33,748 nucleotides of DNA from an uncultured Bacillota bacterium (GCA_949290085.1 CASEQH010000045.1:1-33748); one strand, 5' to 3'; shown: positions 8,011-19,767, counted from the stretch's first letter. Notes: a model not told the origin generated them from the letters alone. Program-made: numbers and translations.

Positions 8011-8735
8011 AGTATAATCTCTCCTATTGCAAATACCGGGCCATCTTTACATACGCGATATGCTTTATGGTCACTTCCTTCAACTACACAACCCATGCAG
8101 GCACCCACACCACAAGCCATGCGTTGTTCAAGTGATAAATAACCTCTTTTATACTTATTGCTCAATCCTTTCAACATACCCATAGGTCCACAAGCCATGA
8201 TGAAATCATTATTGATACCTAGGTCTTCAATAGTTTTGATGACATTGCCATGATAGCCATAAGTTCCATCATCTGTAGTGATGATAGTCTTGATGTTTAA
8301 GGCTTTAAATTCTTCTTCTAAGATGACTTGTTCACGATTTAAAAAACCTAGTACTACAGTGACATCTTTACCCATCTTTTGATATTGCTTAGACAGTTCA
8401 TAGAGTGGTGGTACGCCGATACCACCACCAATAATTAATGTTGAACTATCGTCAAAATCCATAGGAAAGCCATTGCCTAAAGGTCCTAAAATGGAAATTT
8501 CATCTCTCATCCTAGACATAGCTTTAGTCCCCTCACCCACAATCTTATAGATGAGAGTTATTTCATCATTATCAATTGAAGCTATCGAGATAGGTCGACG
8601 AAGAAAGAAATTAGGAACTTCTACTTCCACAAATTGACCAGCCTTAGCCTTCAAAGCTATTTCAGTTTTGATGCGCATGGCATAGATGTCTTTGGCTAGT
8701 TCTTGATTGCTTATAATCTTAGCCTTTTCTAGCAT
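8007..8735 (-). CDS. pyrK: Dihydroorotate dehydrogenase electron-transfer subunit
   Basis: The 242-residue flavoprotein carries electrons from PyrD to NAD+. It has an FAD-binding beta barrel with [12 protein letters not shown] near residue 43, and then the NAD-binding region [14 protein letters not shown] near 100. The C-terminal 2Fe-2S site has the Cys spacing [11 protein letters not shown] plus a later Cys in [10 protein letters not shown]. All four cysteine ligands are present. The gene overlaps carB by 7 bp and pyrD by 4 bp. Confidence 0.95.
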   Translation of the reverse strand: MLEKAKIISNQELAKDIYAMRIKTEIALKAKAGQFVEVEVPNFFLRRPISIASIDNDEITLIYKIVGEGTKAMSRMRDEISILGPLGNGFPMDFDDSSTLIIGGGIGVPPLYELSKQYQKMGKDVTVVLGFLNREQVILEEEFKALNIKTIITTDDGTYGYHGNVIKTIEDLGINNDFIMACGPMGMLKGLSNKYKRGYLSLEQRMACGVGACMGCVVEGSDHKAYRVCKDGPVFAIGEIIL

Positions 8736-11700
8736 CTATTCTTCTCCAAATCATTCATTGAAATCATTGAGAAACTTAATGACTCAAGTATGCTCACAAG
8801 GGCACTAGCTGTATCTAAGCTAGTCATACAAGAAATATTATTTTCAGCTGAGACACGGCGGATCAAGAAACCATCAAGATGGGTCTTTTCTTTACTGGAC
8901 ATAGTATTGATGACAAAGTTAACTCTTCCTTCACGGATGATGTCGATGACATTATCTTTTTCACCTTGGTCAATCTTATTGGCTAGATGGACATGTAGAC
9001 CATTTTTCTCAAATACTTCTGCTGTGCCATCAGTCGCATAGATGCCATAGCCGATATTTGCTAGACGCTTAGCGATTTCTAAAGCTTCTTGTTTATCGCT
9101 ACCAGCGATAGTCATTAGGACATTACCATGAGTTGAAATAGATACGCCCGATGCAACTAAAGCCTTATATAAAGCTTTCTCTAAGCTTACATCACTTCCT
9201 AGAGCCTCACCAGTTGATTTCATTTCAGGTCCTAAGACTGTATCGACTGAACGCAACTTCGCAAAAGAGAAGACCGGTGCTTTGACATAAACTCTATCAT
9301 GAGCTTCAGGATGATAACCGCATTCATAGCCTTGTTCCTTTAAGCTATGTCCAAGGATGGCCTTGGTAGCGACATTAGACATCTGAACACCAGTAATCTT
9401 AGATAAGAATGGTACTGTACGGCTAGAGCGTGGATTTACTTCTAAGACATAAACGGTTTCATTTTTGTCGACGATGAATTGAATATTGTATAGACCGATA
9501 AACTTAAATCCCTTACCGATTCTAATTGAATAGTCGATGATAGTATCTTTAACCTTCTTAGAGATAGTTTGAGTAGGATATACCGAAATGGAGTCACCTG
9601 AATGGACGCCAGCTCTTTCAATATGTTCCATGACACCAGGGATGTAGACATCTTCACCATCACATATTGCATCGATTTCTAATTCCTTACCTACGATATA
9701 CTTATCAACTAAGATTGGGGCATCATGCGAGATTTCCTTGACGGCATTTTGCATATAGTGGCTTAGCTCATGGTCATTTTGCACAATTTCCATCGCTCTA
9801 CCGCCTAAGACATATGATGGTCTTACAAGTACTGGATAGCCAATCTTGTTAGCGATGACTAAAGCTTCTTCAACCGTCGTAGCTGTCTCACCTTCTGGCT
9901 GACGAATTTCGAGCTTTTTAAGCATATTTTCAAACTCGTGTCTATCTTCAGCCAAGTCGATAGATTCTAGACTTGTACCCAAGATATTAACTCCGCGTTC
10001 TACTAAAGATTCAGCTAAGTTAATAGCGGTCTGTCCACCGAATTGAACGATGACACCCATTGGTTTTTCTAAGTCTATGACATGCATGACATCTTCGCTA
10101 GTGAGTGGTTCAAAATATAATTTGTCACTGATGGCAAAGTCTGTCGATACTGTTTCAGGATTATTGTTGATGATGATGGCCTCATAGCCTAGACTTCTAA
10201 TCGTATCAACGCAATGCACTGTGGCATAGTCAAATTCGACACCTTGACCAATACGGATAGGGCCAGAACCTAAGACGATGATCTTCTTATTGTCGCTTGG
10301 TATAGACTCATTTTCTGTCTCATATGTCGAATAGAAGTAAGGAGTTACACTCTTATATTCACCAGCACAAGTATCAACCATCTTATAGACTGGAATGATA
10401 TGATTATCTTTTCTTAAAGCGTAGACATCATCTTCTTTAACTTCCCATAAAGAAGCGATAAAGGCATCAGAGAAACCACGTTTTTTAAGTTCCTTTAAAG
10501 TTTCGACATCCATCTTTTTAGTCTTTGCCAAAAGCTCTAAATCGATGATGTCTTTGATGTGTTCAAGAAAAAACATATCCATCTTAGTAACTTTATTTAT
10601 AGTCTTGATGCTTAAACCTTTACGCAACCATTCAGCTATCGCAAAGACTCTTCTATCATCGCATTCTTTAATAAGGGATAGTAGAGCTTCCTCATCATAT
10701 TCATGTAGTTCTTTAGAATATAGATGATTTACTTTCATTTCTAATGAGCGCACAGCTTTTAGAAGCGATTCTTCAAATGTACGACCGATAGACATAACTT
10801 CACCTGTCGCCTTCATTTGGGTTCCTAGACGTCTATCACCACTAGAGAATTTATCAAATGGGAAGCGTGGAAACTTAGTTACAACATAGTCAACTGTCGG
10901 TTCAAAACATGCATAAGTTGTCTTAGTAACTGGATTTTTAATCTCATCTAAAGTCATGCCAACAGCTAATTTAGCTGATATCTTCGCGATAGGATAACCA
11001 GTTGCCTTACTAGCTAGGGCACTAGAACGAGATACACGAGGATTTACTTCGATGACATAATATTTAAAGCTCTTAGGGTCGAGTGCTAATTGCACATTAC
11101 AGCCACCACAAATCTTTAAAGCGCGAATAATCTTTAATGAAGCCTTCTTTAACATGTCAGCTTCATAAGCGGTTAAAGTCTGCACAGGAGCTACGACGAT
11201 ACTATCACCTGTATGGATGCCGACAGGGTCAACATTTTCCATATTACATACGACGATGGCATTATCATTATTATCACGAATTACTTCATATTCGATTTCT
11301 TTAAAGCCAGCGATGCTCTGTTCAATCAGACATTGATGAACCGGTGAAATCTTTAGACCTGCTTCACATATCGTCTTTAATTGTTCCTCATTATCAGCGA
11401 AACCTCCGCCAGTACCACCTAAAGTATAAGCTGGTCTTACAACGACTGGATAGCCTAAAGTCTTACAGTATTCTACTGCCTCTTCAACTGTATGAACGAT
11501 AGTGCTATTAGGAATAGGCTCACCTATCTCTTGCATCAAAGAACGGAATAATTCACGGTCTTCAGCCTTATTGATAGCACGTAAATCAGTGCCTAGGATT
11601 TCAACGCCATACTCATCAAGAATTCCATCTTCAGATAATGCGACAACAAGATTTAAACCAGTTTGGCCACCAAGTGAACCTAAGATTGCATCTGGTCTTT

Positions 11701-11941
11701 CTTTATAGATAATTCTCTTAGTAAAATCTAGATTGATAGGTTCGATATAAACTTTATCAGCAACTGCATTATCAGTCATGATAGTAGCTGGGTTAGAGTT
11801 AATCAAGATAACTTCATAACCCTCTTCCTTTAATGATTGACAAGCCTGGGTACCAGCATAGTCAAACTCAGCAGCTTGACCGATGATAATAGGTCCTGAA
11901 CCAATAACTAAAATCTTCTTAATATCTTCTCTTTTAGGCAT
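8729..11941 (-). CDS. carB: Carbamoyl-phosphate synthase large subunit
   Basis: The 1070-residue protein makes carbamoyl phosphate from bicarbonate, ATP and ammonia. Two ATP-grasp halves are complete, each opened by a GSGPI-type nucleotide-site motif ([20 protein letters not shown] near residue 14; [15 protein letters not shown] near 555). The C-terminal MGS-like allosteric domain (about 930-1070) keeps Ser/Lys in TIAGSDKQ, both threonines in [10 protein letters not shown], and Asn-Thr in VINTMSS. These are the residues that bind nucleotide effectors in E. coli CarB, so control by UMP or a similar effector is likely. The subunit looks fully functional, which matters because its partner CarA has lost its glutaminase residues. 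Confidence 0.97.
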   Translation of the reverse strand: MPKREDIKKILVIGSGPIIIGQAAEFDYAGTQACQSLKEEGYEVILINSNPATIMTDNAVADKVYIEPINLDFTKRIIYKERPDAILGSLGGQTGLNLVVALSEDGILDEYGVEILGTDLRAINKAEDRELFRSLMQEIGEPIPNSTIVHTVEEAVEYCKTLGYPVVVRPAYTLGGTGGGFADNEEQLKTICEAGLKISPVHQCLIEQSIAGFKEIEYEVIRDNNDNAIVVCNMENVDPVGIHTGDSIVVAPVQTLTAYEADMLKKASLKIIRALKICGGCNVQLALDPKSFKYYVIEVNPRVSRSSALASKATGYPIAKISAKLAVGMTLDEIKNPVTKTTYACFEPTVDYVVTKFPRFPFDKFSSGDRRLGTQMKATGEVMSIGRTFEESLLKAVRSLEMKVNHLYSKELHEYDEEALLSLIKECDDRRVFAIAEWLRKGLSIKTINKVTKMDMFFLEHIKDIIDLELLAKTKKMDVETLKELKKRGFSDAFIASLWEVKEDDVYALRKDNHIIPVYKMVDTCAGEYKSVTPYFYSTYETENESIPSDNKKIIVLGSGPIRIGQGVEFDYATVHCVDTIRSLGYEAIIINNNPETVSTDFAISDKLYFEPLTSEDVMHVIDLEKPMGVIVQFGGQTAINLAESLVERGVNILGTSLESIDLAEDRHEFENMLKKLEIRQPEGETATTVEEALVIANKIGYPVLVRPSYVLGGRAMEIVQNDHELSHYMQNAVKEISHDAPILVDKYIVGKELEIDAICDGEDVYIPGVMEHIERAGVHSGDSISVYPTQTISKKVKDTIIDYSIRIGKGFKFIGLYNIQFIVDKNETVYVLEVNPRSSRTVPFLSKITGVQMSNVATKAILGHSLKEQGYECGYHPEAHDRVYVKAPVFSFAKLRSVDTVLGPEMKSTGEALGSDVSLEKALYKALVASGVSISTHGNVLMTIAGSDKQEALEIAKRLANIGYGIYATDGTAEVFEKNGLHVHLANKIDQGEKDNVIDIIREGRVNFVINTMSSKEKTHLDGFLIRRVSAENNISCMTSLDTASALVSILESLSFSMISMNDLEKNRC

Positions 11942-12983
11942 CTGGATTCTCCTTTTCCATCATTTTATTAAATTCATCAAAAATGCTATCTTCTGGATAG
12001 AACTGTACAGAAAATGCTTGGTAACGATTATGAACTAATCCTTCAACTGTACCATCATTTAAAGCGATGTGACTGATAGTCAATTCTGTTTCATCAATAG
12101 ATTCTTTATCAACCACATAATTATGATTTTGATTGGCGATGACTACCTTATTGTCTTTGAGTGATAACACAGGATTGCTACCATGATGACCAACCTTCAT
12201 TTTAGTAACTTTAGCACCACTTGCCAAAGCTAAGAGTTCATGTCCTAGACCAACACCCATGATGACTGTATCAGGTAATAATTCTTTAATCGTTTCAATT
12301 GATCCCTTTAAGTCATTAGGATTGCTAGGACCATTAGACAAGAAAACTCCATCAGGCGAGAAACTTCTAACTGTCTTAGCATCGACATCATAAGGTAAGA
12401 CGATGATATCAAAACCTTGAACTGTCAATTCTTTAAGAATATTTAATTTAATACCAAAGTCGATAATGGCAACTCTCTTACCACTACCAGGAATAGAGAA
12501 TGTCTTTAAAGATGATACTTCACCGACAAGATTTTTAATCTCATAATCTTTAAGTCTTTTTACCACTTCTTCAATATCATCGCCCTCATTAGCGAATGTC
12601 GCTTTCAATGAGCCGTTATCTCTAAGTTTAATCGTCAAAGCTCTTGTATCGATATCGGCAATACCGGCAATATTTTCGCGAAGCAAGAAATCATTTAAGC
12701 TTTCTTGATAGCGCCAATTGCTTGGGTGTTTACACTCATCTTTAATCACGATACCGTAAACAGATGGGTTGATGCTTTCGTAATCATCACGATTGATGCC
12801 ACAATTGCCGATAAGTGGATAGGTCATGACGACAATCTGACCAGCTGAGCTCAAATCGGTGAATACTTCTTGATAACCACTGACTGATGTATTAAATACC
12901 AATTCACCAATCTTGTAGTTGTCGCTGCCAATTGCAATACCTTCATACGTACTGCCATCTTCTAATACAAGTAATCTTTTCAT
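11934..12983 (-). CDS. carA: Carbamoyl-phosphate synthase small subunit, glutaminase residues lost
   Basis: The N-terminal CPSase small-chain domain (residues 1-150) is well kept, with [24 protein letters not shown] and [10 protein letters not shown]. The C-terminal class I amidotransferase domain is present in full length but altered at its active site. The nucleophile position of the usual GICLGHQ motif reads GVGLGHE, with Gly245 (GGT, 12249-12251) instead of Cys and Glu for Gln. The catalytic His of QFHPE is Tyr329 (QFYPE; TAT, 11997-11999), with only the Glu kept. SNGPGDP reads SNGPSNP, and QNHGY reads QNHNY. Glutamine hydrolysis should therefore be impossible by the known mechanism. I chose the ATG at 12983 because an AAGGA site lies 5-6 nt before it; an in-frame ATG at 12998 overlaps pyrC. 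It may act as a structural or ammonia-accepting subunit for CarB. Confidence 0.95.
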   Translation of the reverse strand: MKRLLVLEDGSTYEGIAIGSDNYKIGELVFNTSVSGYQEVFTDLSSAGQIVVMTYPLIGNCGINRDDYESINPSVYGIVIKDECKHPSNWRYQESLNDFLLRENIAGIADIDTRALTIKLRDNGSLKATFANEGDDIEEVVKRLKDYEIKNLVGEVSSLKTFSIPGSGKRVAIIDFGIKLNILKELTVQGFDIIVLPYDVDAKTVRSFSPDGVFLSNGPSNPNDLKGSIETIKELLPDTVIMGVGLGHELLALASGAKVTKMKVGHHGSNPVLSLKDNKVVIANQNHNYVVDKESIDETELTISHIALNDGTVEGLVHNRYQAFSVQFYPEDSIFDEFNKMMEKENPDA

Positions 12984-12985
12984 AT

Positions 12986-15199
<2,214 letters not shown>

Positions 15200-15235
15200 T
15201 AGATAATTTTATGAGTTTCTTTAATCAAAAAAGAC

Positions 15236-15264
15236 TACTTAAATCATTATTATGTTACTTAAAT
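15236..15264. repeat. Two direct TACTTAAAT repeats, 20 bp apart, upstream of pyrB
   Basis: TACTTAAAT occurs at 15236-15244 and again at 15256-15264. The spacing is close to two turns of the helix, as for paired protein-binding sites. They lie about 60-100 bp upstream of the likely pyrB promoter. In DNA this AT-rich a chance repeat is possible, so this is only a candidate operator. Confidence 0.25.
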
Positions 15265-15280
15265 AACAGATAAATTTCCT

Positions 15281-15310
15281 TTATAAGAGTTATATTGTAT
15301 TCTCTTATAA
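15281..15310. other. Hairpin between the 50-residue gene and pyrB
   Basis: TTATAAGAG (15281-15289) and CTCTTATAA (15302-15310) form a perfect nine-pair stem around a 12-base loop. There is no U tract on either strand after the stem, so it is not a standard terminator. It may still separate the small gene from the pyr operon or protect an RNA end. Confidence 0.4.
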
Positions 15311-15387
15311 TTTCCGATTTTAAATCTTTTTTTAATTGATTAGTTGGAATTATCTTATAGCATATGATTTTGTGTCTTAATTATCTT

Positions 15388-15540
15388 TTAATCTCTAGCT
15401 TCAATTAATTCAAAATTCGTCATTTCATATTTGCTGACGTTTTGCGCATATCTAACAAGATTTTCTTTCACATATTCTCCATGTAAAGAAACTACACTAT
15501 TATATATATGCAAAGAAGAAGCAGAATTTGATTTATTCAT
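15388..15540 (-). CDS. Unrecognised 50-residue small protein
   Basis: An ATG at 15540 has a good AAAGGA site six bases upstream and opens a 50-codon frame ending in TAA. The product begins MNKSNSASSLHIYNSV and ends NFELIEARD. It is polar and slightly Ser/Asn/Glu rich, with a probable amphipathic C-terminal half (EYVKENLVRYAQNVSKYE). It has no cysteine, signal peptide or membrane segment. I recognise no family. It sits alone between the pyr operon and the lysine riboswitch. The clear ribosome site is the main support that it is translated; an antitoxin-like or regulatory role would be a guess. Confidence 0.5.
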   Translation of the reverse strand: MNKSNSASSLHIYNSVVSLHGEYVKENLVRYAQNVSKYEMTNFELIEARD

Positions 15541-15676
15541 CTACAGTCCTTTCTAACTAAGTAACTTACTCAATAATTTAAAAATACATATTCATTCAAA
15601 GAAAAGGCTCTATATTATCTATTTGTATAAATTTTAATTATTTTAAAGCAAAACACTATTTTATATGATAAAAGTC

Positions 15677-15705
15677 TTGACAAATCTCTTCTATATCTCA
15701 ATAAT
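15677..15705 (+). promoter_or_regulatory. Promoter of the lysine riboswitch-ABC importer transcript
   Basis: A perfect TTGACA (15677-15682) is followed 17 bp later by AATAAT (15700-15705); TAATAT at 19 bp is an alternative -10. Transcription would start near 15712, about 10 nt before the riboswitch aptamer. Confidence 0.75.
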
Positions 15706-15721
15706 ATAGACATTAAATAAA

Positions 15722-15930
15722 GTCATATAGAGGTAGCGGTGTAGATTAGTATACTTCTAAGTGGGCACACGATGAGGAAGTAGAAAGGCAACCACCGCCG
15801 AATGAAGGTAATAGGCATATTATTTTCATGGGGTTATAGGAAATACCTATAACACTCCTACTTGATCGTAGAGGTGCTATAACGGATAGAATTAGAAATC
15901 ATACGTTGTAGCGTATGATTTTATTTTATC
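15722..15930 (+). promoter_or_regulatory. Lysine riboswitch (L box) with antiterminator and terminator
   Basis: The order and wording of conserved elements match the L box. AGAGGTAGC (15729-15737) opens the core and GCCGAA (15797-15802) closes helix P2. The helices can be drawn in full: P1 TATAG (15726-15730) with CTATA (15877-15881); P2 GCGGTG (15736-15741) with CACCGC (15793-15798); an upper P2 stem TACTTC/GAAGTA (15752-15757, 15777-15782); an ATGAA-type stem near 15802-15830; and GTTATAGG with CCTATAAC (15833-15840, 15846-15853). The P1 3' strand GCTATAACG (15876-15884) can instead pair with CGTTGTAGC (15904-15912) inside the terminator. Lysine binding should favour P1 and termination, shutting the importer off. 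Confidence 0.92.
15896..15925 (+). terminator. Riboswitch-controlled intrinsic terminator
   Basis: AAATCATACG and CGTATGATTT form a ten-pair stem around TTGTAG, followed by a T-rich run (TTATTTTAT). It lies between the lysine aptamer and the ribosome site of the importer, and its inner stem and loop overlap the antiterminator partner. Confidence 0.88.
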
Positions 15931-15949
15931 TATAGCATAGGAGGTAAAC

Positions 15950-16783
15950 ATGAAAAAGATTGCTATTGCGTTAATTACACTATTATGTCTGACTGCTTGT
16001 GGTTCAAATGGTAATGAAAATACTATTGTTGAAACAGAAGACACAAGCGATACTTTTGTCGTAGGTATGGAATGTGCCTATGCCCCTTTTAATTATCAAG
16101 TTTCCGAACCAACTGAGACTAGTGTAGCTATTGACGGTGGATATTGTGATGGTTATGATGTCATGATAGCTAGAAGTATTGCTGAATCTTTAGGTAAAGA
16201 ATTAGTAATCAAGAAGATTTCTTGGAATGGTTTAACACCAGCCTTACAAACTGGTGAAATTGATGCCATCATCGCTGGTATGACAGCCAACGAAGATAGA
16301 GAAGAAGGTATCGACTTCACTGATCCATATTATGATTCTCATGGCATGATTATGATTGTAAGAGCTGATTCTGAAGAAGCTAACTATACTGATATCCAAC
16401 AATTCTCTGGCAAGAATATCGTCGGCCAATTGGGAACTAACTATGATGATGTCATCGACCAAATCGAAGGTGTTAATCATGTAACTCCTAAGCAGACTTA
16501 TCCAGAAATGATCTTAGCTTTACAATATGGCGATGTTGATGGCATCACTGCAGAAATGGCAGTAGCTACAGGTGTAGTTAGTGCCAATAGCGATTTAGCT
16601 ATCGTCGAATTTGAAGAAGGAAAAGGCTTTGAATGCGATACAACTGTATCTATCGGTTTAGAAGAAGGAAGCCGCGGCAGTGAATTCTACAACAGTGTTC
16701 AAGAAGCACTAAGTTCTATAAGTGAAGAGACTAGAGCTGAATGGATGGCTTTAGCTGTCAACAATCAACCAGCTGCTAACTAA
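15950..16783 (+). CDS. Lysine ABC transporter substrate-binding lipoprotein
   Basis: The 277-residue protein is a family 3 extracellular solute-binding protein. A short lipoprotein signal peptide ends in the lipobox LTAC, with Cys17 as the lipid anchor. A Ser/Asn/Glu-rich linker follows, then the binding lobes: GMECAYAPFNYQ, GYDVMIARSIAESLGKEL, SWNGLTPALQTGEIDAIIAGMT, FTDPYYDSHGMIMIV and VGQLGTNYDDVI. Family proteins bind polar or basic amino acids. The lysine riboswitch directly upstream makes lysine the best-supported ligand. An AGGAGGT site precedes the ATG. The permease starts 2 bp after the stop. Confidence 0.9.
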   Translation: MKKIAIALITLLCLTACGSNGNENTIVETEDTSDTFVVGMECAYAPFNYQVSEPTETSVAIDGGYCDGYDVMIARSIAESLGKELVIKKISWNGLTPALQTGEIDAIIAGMTANEDREEGIDFTDPYYDSHGMIMIVRADSEEANYTDIQQFSGKNIVGQLGTNYDDVIDQIEGVNHVTPKQTYPEMILALQYGDVDGITAEMAVATGVVSANSDLAIVEFEEGKGFECDTTVSIGLEEGSRGSEFYNSVQEALSSISEETRAEWMALAVNNQPAAN

Positions 16784-16785
16784 TT

Positions 16786-17508
16786 ATGAGTATAGATTTT
16801 AATCGTTTAATAGATATCTTAATTACCAACTGGCCAATGTTTTTGCACGGTATATACATGACCGTCATCTTTGCCCTAGTCGGTACAGTATTCGGTTTTA
16901 TCATCGGTTTAATTGTCGGTGGACTTAGAACTATCGAGATTAATGATAATGATTCTGTCATCAGCAAAATCTTAAAGAAGGTTTTAAATCTTTTAATCAG
17001 ATTCTATATTTGGGTATTTAGAGGTACCCCAATGATGATACAAGCCATCTTCTTATACTACTTGTTGCGCAATGCTATCCATTGGACAGCCCAAGAAGCA
17101 GGACTTGTCATCATATCAGTAAATACTGGTGCCTACATGGCCGAAATTATCCGTTCAGGTATTCAATCAATAGATAAGGGGCAAATGGAAGCCGCTAAGA
17201 GCATTGGTATGAATCATTTTAAAGCTATGTTTTATATCATCATACCGCAAGCCATTCAAAATAGCTTCCCTTCTATCGGTAACCAATTGATAGTCAATAT
17301 CAAGGATAGCTCTATGCTCAATGTCTTGCAGGTAACGGAATTATACTTCCAAACTATGTCTATCGCTGGAAGCAATATGCGTTTTATTGAAACCTATTTG
17401 ATTTCAGCTGTTCTCTATCTAATACTCACATCTGTCGCTTCTTTCATACTCAATAAAATTGAAAAGCGTTGGAGTGATGACAACTCACATATCGATTTTT
17501 GTAGTTAG
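16786..17508 (+). CDS. Amino-acid (lysine) ABC transporter permease
   Basis: The 240-residue membrane protein belongs to the HisM/GlnP permease family, with about five helices. The [15 protein letters not shown] motif lies near residue 80. The cytoplasmic EAA loop, [21 protein letters not shown] near residue 133, contacts the ATPase. The C-terminus has [12 protein letters not shown]. It would form a homodimeric channel, since no second permease gene is present. There is no clear ribosome site and it starts 2 bp after the binding-protein stop, so translation is probably coupled. Confidence 0.92.
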   Translation: MSIDFNRLIDILITNWPMFLHGIYMTVIFALVGTVFGFIIGLIVGGLRTIEINDNDSVISKILKKVLNLLIRFYIWVFRGTPMMIQAIFLYYLLRNAIHWTAQEAGLVIISVNTGAYMAEIIRSGIQSIDKGQMEAAKSIGMNHFKAMFYIIIPQAIQNSFPSIGNQLIVNIKDSSMLNVLQVTELYFQTMSIAGSNMRFIETYLISAVLYLILTSVASFILNKIEKRWSDDNSHIDFCS

Positions 17509-17516
17509 GAGAAGGC

Positions 17517-18260
17517 ATGGACACTTTATTAGAAGTTAAAAATTTAAAAAAGAACTTTGGTCAATTAGAAGTTCTTCAAGATATCAATTTCACCTTAAAT
17601 CCCAAGGAAGTTTTAACCATCATCGGTTCATCGGGCAGTGGTAAATCTACCCTATTAAGATCAATTAACTTATTAGAAGTACCCAGCAGTGGTCAAATTC
17701 TATTCCACGGTAAGAATATTCTCGATAAAGATTTTGATATCAATAAATACCGTTTAAAGGTCGGTATGGTCTTTCAAAACTTCAACCTCTTCAATAATTT
17801 AAATGTCTTAGACAACTGCGCTATAGGTCAGACTAAGGTTTTAAATATCAAAAAACAAGAAGCGAATGAAAAAGCTATATATTACTTAAAGAAAGTAGGT
17901 ATGGACCAATTTAAAGATGCCAAGGTTAAGACCTTATCTGGAGGCCAGAAACAACGTGTGGCCATCGCTAGAACTTTGTGCATGGGACCAGAAATTATTC
18001 TCTTTGATGAACCTACTAGCGCTCTAGATCCTGAGATGGTTGGCGATGTCTTAGAAGTTATGAAGCTTTTGGCTAAAGAAGGTATGACTATGATAGTTGT
18101 AACTCATGAGATGGCCTTCGCCAAAGATGTCTCTGACCGTATCATCTTCATGGACCAAGGCATTATAGCAGAACAAGGAAGTGCTAACGATATCTTCACT
18201 AATCCACAAAATCAGCGAACTAAACAGTTTTTATCAAGATATCTACAAAGTCTTGTATAA
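17517..18260 (+). CDS. Amino-acid (lysine) ABC transporter ATP-binding protein
   Basis: The 247-residue ATPase powers the importer. Walker A is GSSGSGKST near residue 38. The Q loop is MVFQNFNLF near 85, the signature [15 protein letters not shown] near 140, Walker [16 protein letters not shown] near 161, and the switch His VVTHEMAFA near 195. This matches the GlnQ/HisP polar amino-acid group. An AGGAG site precedes the ATG. The last codons overlap the -10 box of the next gene, so the three transporter genes form a complete unit. Confidence 0.95.
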   Translation: MDTLLEVKNLKKNFGQLEVLQDINFTLNPKEVLTIIGSSGSGKSTLLRSINLLEVPSSGQILFHGKNILDKDFDINKYRLKVGMVFQNFNLFNNLNVLDNCAIGQTKVLNIKKQEANEKAIYYLKKVGMDQFKDAKVKTLSGGQKQRVAIARTLCMGPEIILFDEPTSALDPEMVGDVLEVMKLLAKEGMTMIVVTHEMAFAKDVSDRIIFMDQGIIAEQGSANDIFTNPQNQRTKQFLSRYLQSLV

Positions 18261-18261
18261 T
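18256..18261 (+). promoter_or_regulatory. -10 box of the radical SAM gene, probably giving a leaderless mRNA
   Basis: A perfect TATAAT overlaps the stop codon of the ABC ATPase gene and ends seven bases before the ATG at 18269. There is no Shine-Dalgarno. The -35 region is weak, so the gene may also be reached by read-through from the transporter operon. Confidence 0.5.
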
Positions 18262-18268
18262 ATCATTG

Positions 18269-19081
18269 ATGCTAAAAAGATTTTATTTAGAAATAACTAA
18301 CGCTTGTAATTTGGACTGTCCTTTTTGTACTAATCCTAAACATAGGGAATTTATCTCTTTAAATAATTTCAAGATAGCTATTAGTCAAATCAAAAAATAC
18401 AATTCTTATATCTATCTACACATATTGGGTGAACCTCTGCTTCACCCATTTTTTAATGAGATACTCGACATCTTGGATGAGGAAGATATGAAATTGCAAC
18501 TAGTGACCAATGGTACCTTACTTAAGAAATACGATTTGGATAAACATCCTTCCTTGCGTAAACTTTCAATATCTCTACACAGCCAATATAAAGATGATGA
18601 GCAATACTTTAAGACTATTGATGAACTTTTAACTAAGGAACATTCATATATCTTAGATTTACGCTTTTATAATCTAGCTACTCTCACAAAGCCTGCCTTA
18701 AATTATTTAAACGATTTAAAAAGCCGCTATGATTTCAAACCTTCTAAAGTACCAAATCAATATAAGATTAAAGATAAAGTTTATGTCACTACTAATCCCT
18801 TTTTTAAATGGCCTAATATTGATGATAAAATTCATAATACTAAAGGAACATGTCTTGGAGCTAAGACGATGTTAGCAATACTTGTAAATGGTGATGTCAC
18901 CCTTTGTTGCCTTGACACTAAGGGCATAAATAAACTCGGCAACATCTATCTTGATGGTCTAGATAATATCATCAATTCTAAAGAATATAAAAAGGTCGTC
19001 ACCGACCTCAACAATAACCAATTAACTATGCCTCTTTGTCAAAGATGCAGCTATCACGACCGCTTTGATACAAATATCTGA
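18269..19081 (+). CDS. Radical SAM protein with C-terminal SPASM-like region
   Basis: The 270-residue protein opens with the radical SAM [4Fe-4S] motif CNLDCPFC (about residues 12-19) and the family glycine-rich segment LHILGEPLLHP near 50. A later cysteine set (CLGAKTM, VTLCCLDTKG, and LCQRC near the C-terminus) resembles a SPASM auxiliary cluster. Many SPASM enzymes modify peptides or tRNA-linked substrates, but no precursor peptide or partner gene is visible nearby, so the substrate is unknown. I take the ATG at 18269; an in-frame TTG three bases earlier is the only close alternative. The 3' end overlaps the convergent SpoU-like gene by 28 bp. Confidence 0.8.
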   Translation: MLKRFYLEITNACNLDCPFCTNPKHREFISLNNFKIAISQIKKYNSYIYLHILGEPLLHPFFNEILDILDEEDMKLQLVTNGTLLKKYDLDKHPSLRKLSISLHSQYKDDEQYFKTIDELLTKEHSYILDLRFYNLATLTKPALNYLNDLKSRYDFKPSKVPNQYKIKDKVYVTTNPFFKWPNIDDKIHNTKGTCLGAKTMLAILVNGDVTLCCLDTKGINKLGNIYLDGLDNIINSKEYKKVVTDLNNNQLTMPLCQRCSYHDRFDTNI

Positions 19082-19761
19082 TGTAAGAGAATAGTTGATT
19101 TAATCTCCCAAGATAAGCTTTCATCCTGCCTATGGTAGATATAGATACTATGGGCATTTTTAATATCGATATCCTTACAAGAGACAAAGATGCTATAAGG
19201 ACTTTTAAAACTAACTTCTTTTAACTTATCTCCCTCATGATCTTTTAAGACATAAAGATTTTGTCTATCATAACTCTTTAGATATTCATCTATTGATGAA
19301 AAGTTAGCGATATTACAATGGAAGATAGCTCCCATACTAGCCCTAACAGTTCTGGGCGAAAAGATATCAACATCATTAATGATAAGAATGATATCATGAC
19401 TATCAAAAGATATAGCTGAACGCAAGGTAGTACCTAAGATGCCCTCATCTTGATAATTCATTAAGACGATGTGTTCTCTAGAAGCTAGCTCTTTTTCAAA
19501 TTTCTCAAAGACACCGATACAATAACAGTTTTCTTTAATTGATAAACTACTTATGAGCTTATCATCTTCGATTATTTCTACGCCATGATCATTAGCTAAT
19601 TTATTCAGCAAATCTAAATGCTCATTGTGATGAACTTTTTTAGAAAGATATATCTTTACTACCTTATTACCTATTCCTTTAAGGGCTTCTATAGTTAAAG
19701 ACATGCCTAGAGTATAACTATATTTTGAACTTGTACTATAATTTTTCAATTCATTAAGCAT
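19054..19761 (-). CDS. SpoU/TrmH-family RNA methyltransferase homologue, degenerate
   Basis: The 235-residue protein follows the SpoU (TrmH) layout. An N-terminal substrate-binding domain has YTLGMSLTIEALKG. Then comes a catalytic-domain stretch with EGILGTTLRSAISFD and the diagnostic RASMGAIFHCNI near residue 152. Other family motifs are eroded. The first motif usually reads like NPGNVGAILRTA, but here the N-x-G part is changed. The SAM-knot motif (L-x-x-G-x-E-x-x-G) is replaced by IFVSCKDIDIKN, and the usual ESLNVSVAAAILL reads ESLSWEIKSTILL. Loss of the knot motif makes SAM binding doubtful, so it may be a non-catalytic RNA-binding relative. It overlaps the convergent radical SAM gene by 28 bp. 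Confidence 0.75.
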   Translation of the reverse strand: MLNELKNYSTSSKYSYTLGMSLTIEALKGIGNKVVKIYLSKKVHHNEHLDLLNKLANDHGVEIIEDDKLISSLSIKENCYCIGVFEKFEKELASREHIVLMNYQDEGILGTTLRSAISFDSHDIILIINDVDIFSPRTVRASMGAIFHCNIANFSSIDEYLKSYDRQNLYVLKDHEGDKLKEVSFKSPYSIFVSCKDIDIKNAHSIYIYHRQDESLSWEIKSTILLHQIFVSKRS

Positions 19762-19767
19762 AATATA

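Noticed and set aside
15281-15310. Hairpin considered as a terminator of the small 50-residue gene
   Set aside because: No U tract follows on either strand, so only a generic hairpin is reported.
15722-15884. The leader structure considered as a T box or SAM riboswitch
   Set aside because: No T-box motif or specifier loop is present, and the AGAGGTAGC, GCCGAA and P1-P5 arrangement matches the lysine class.
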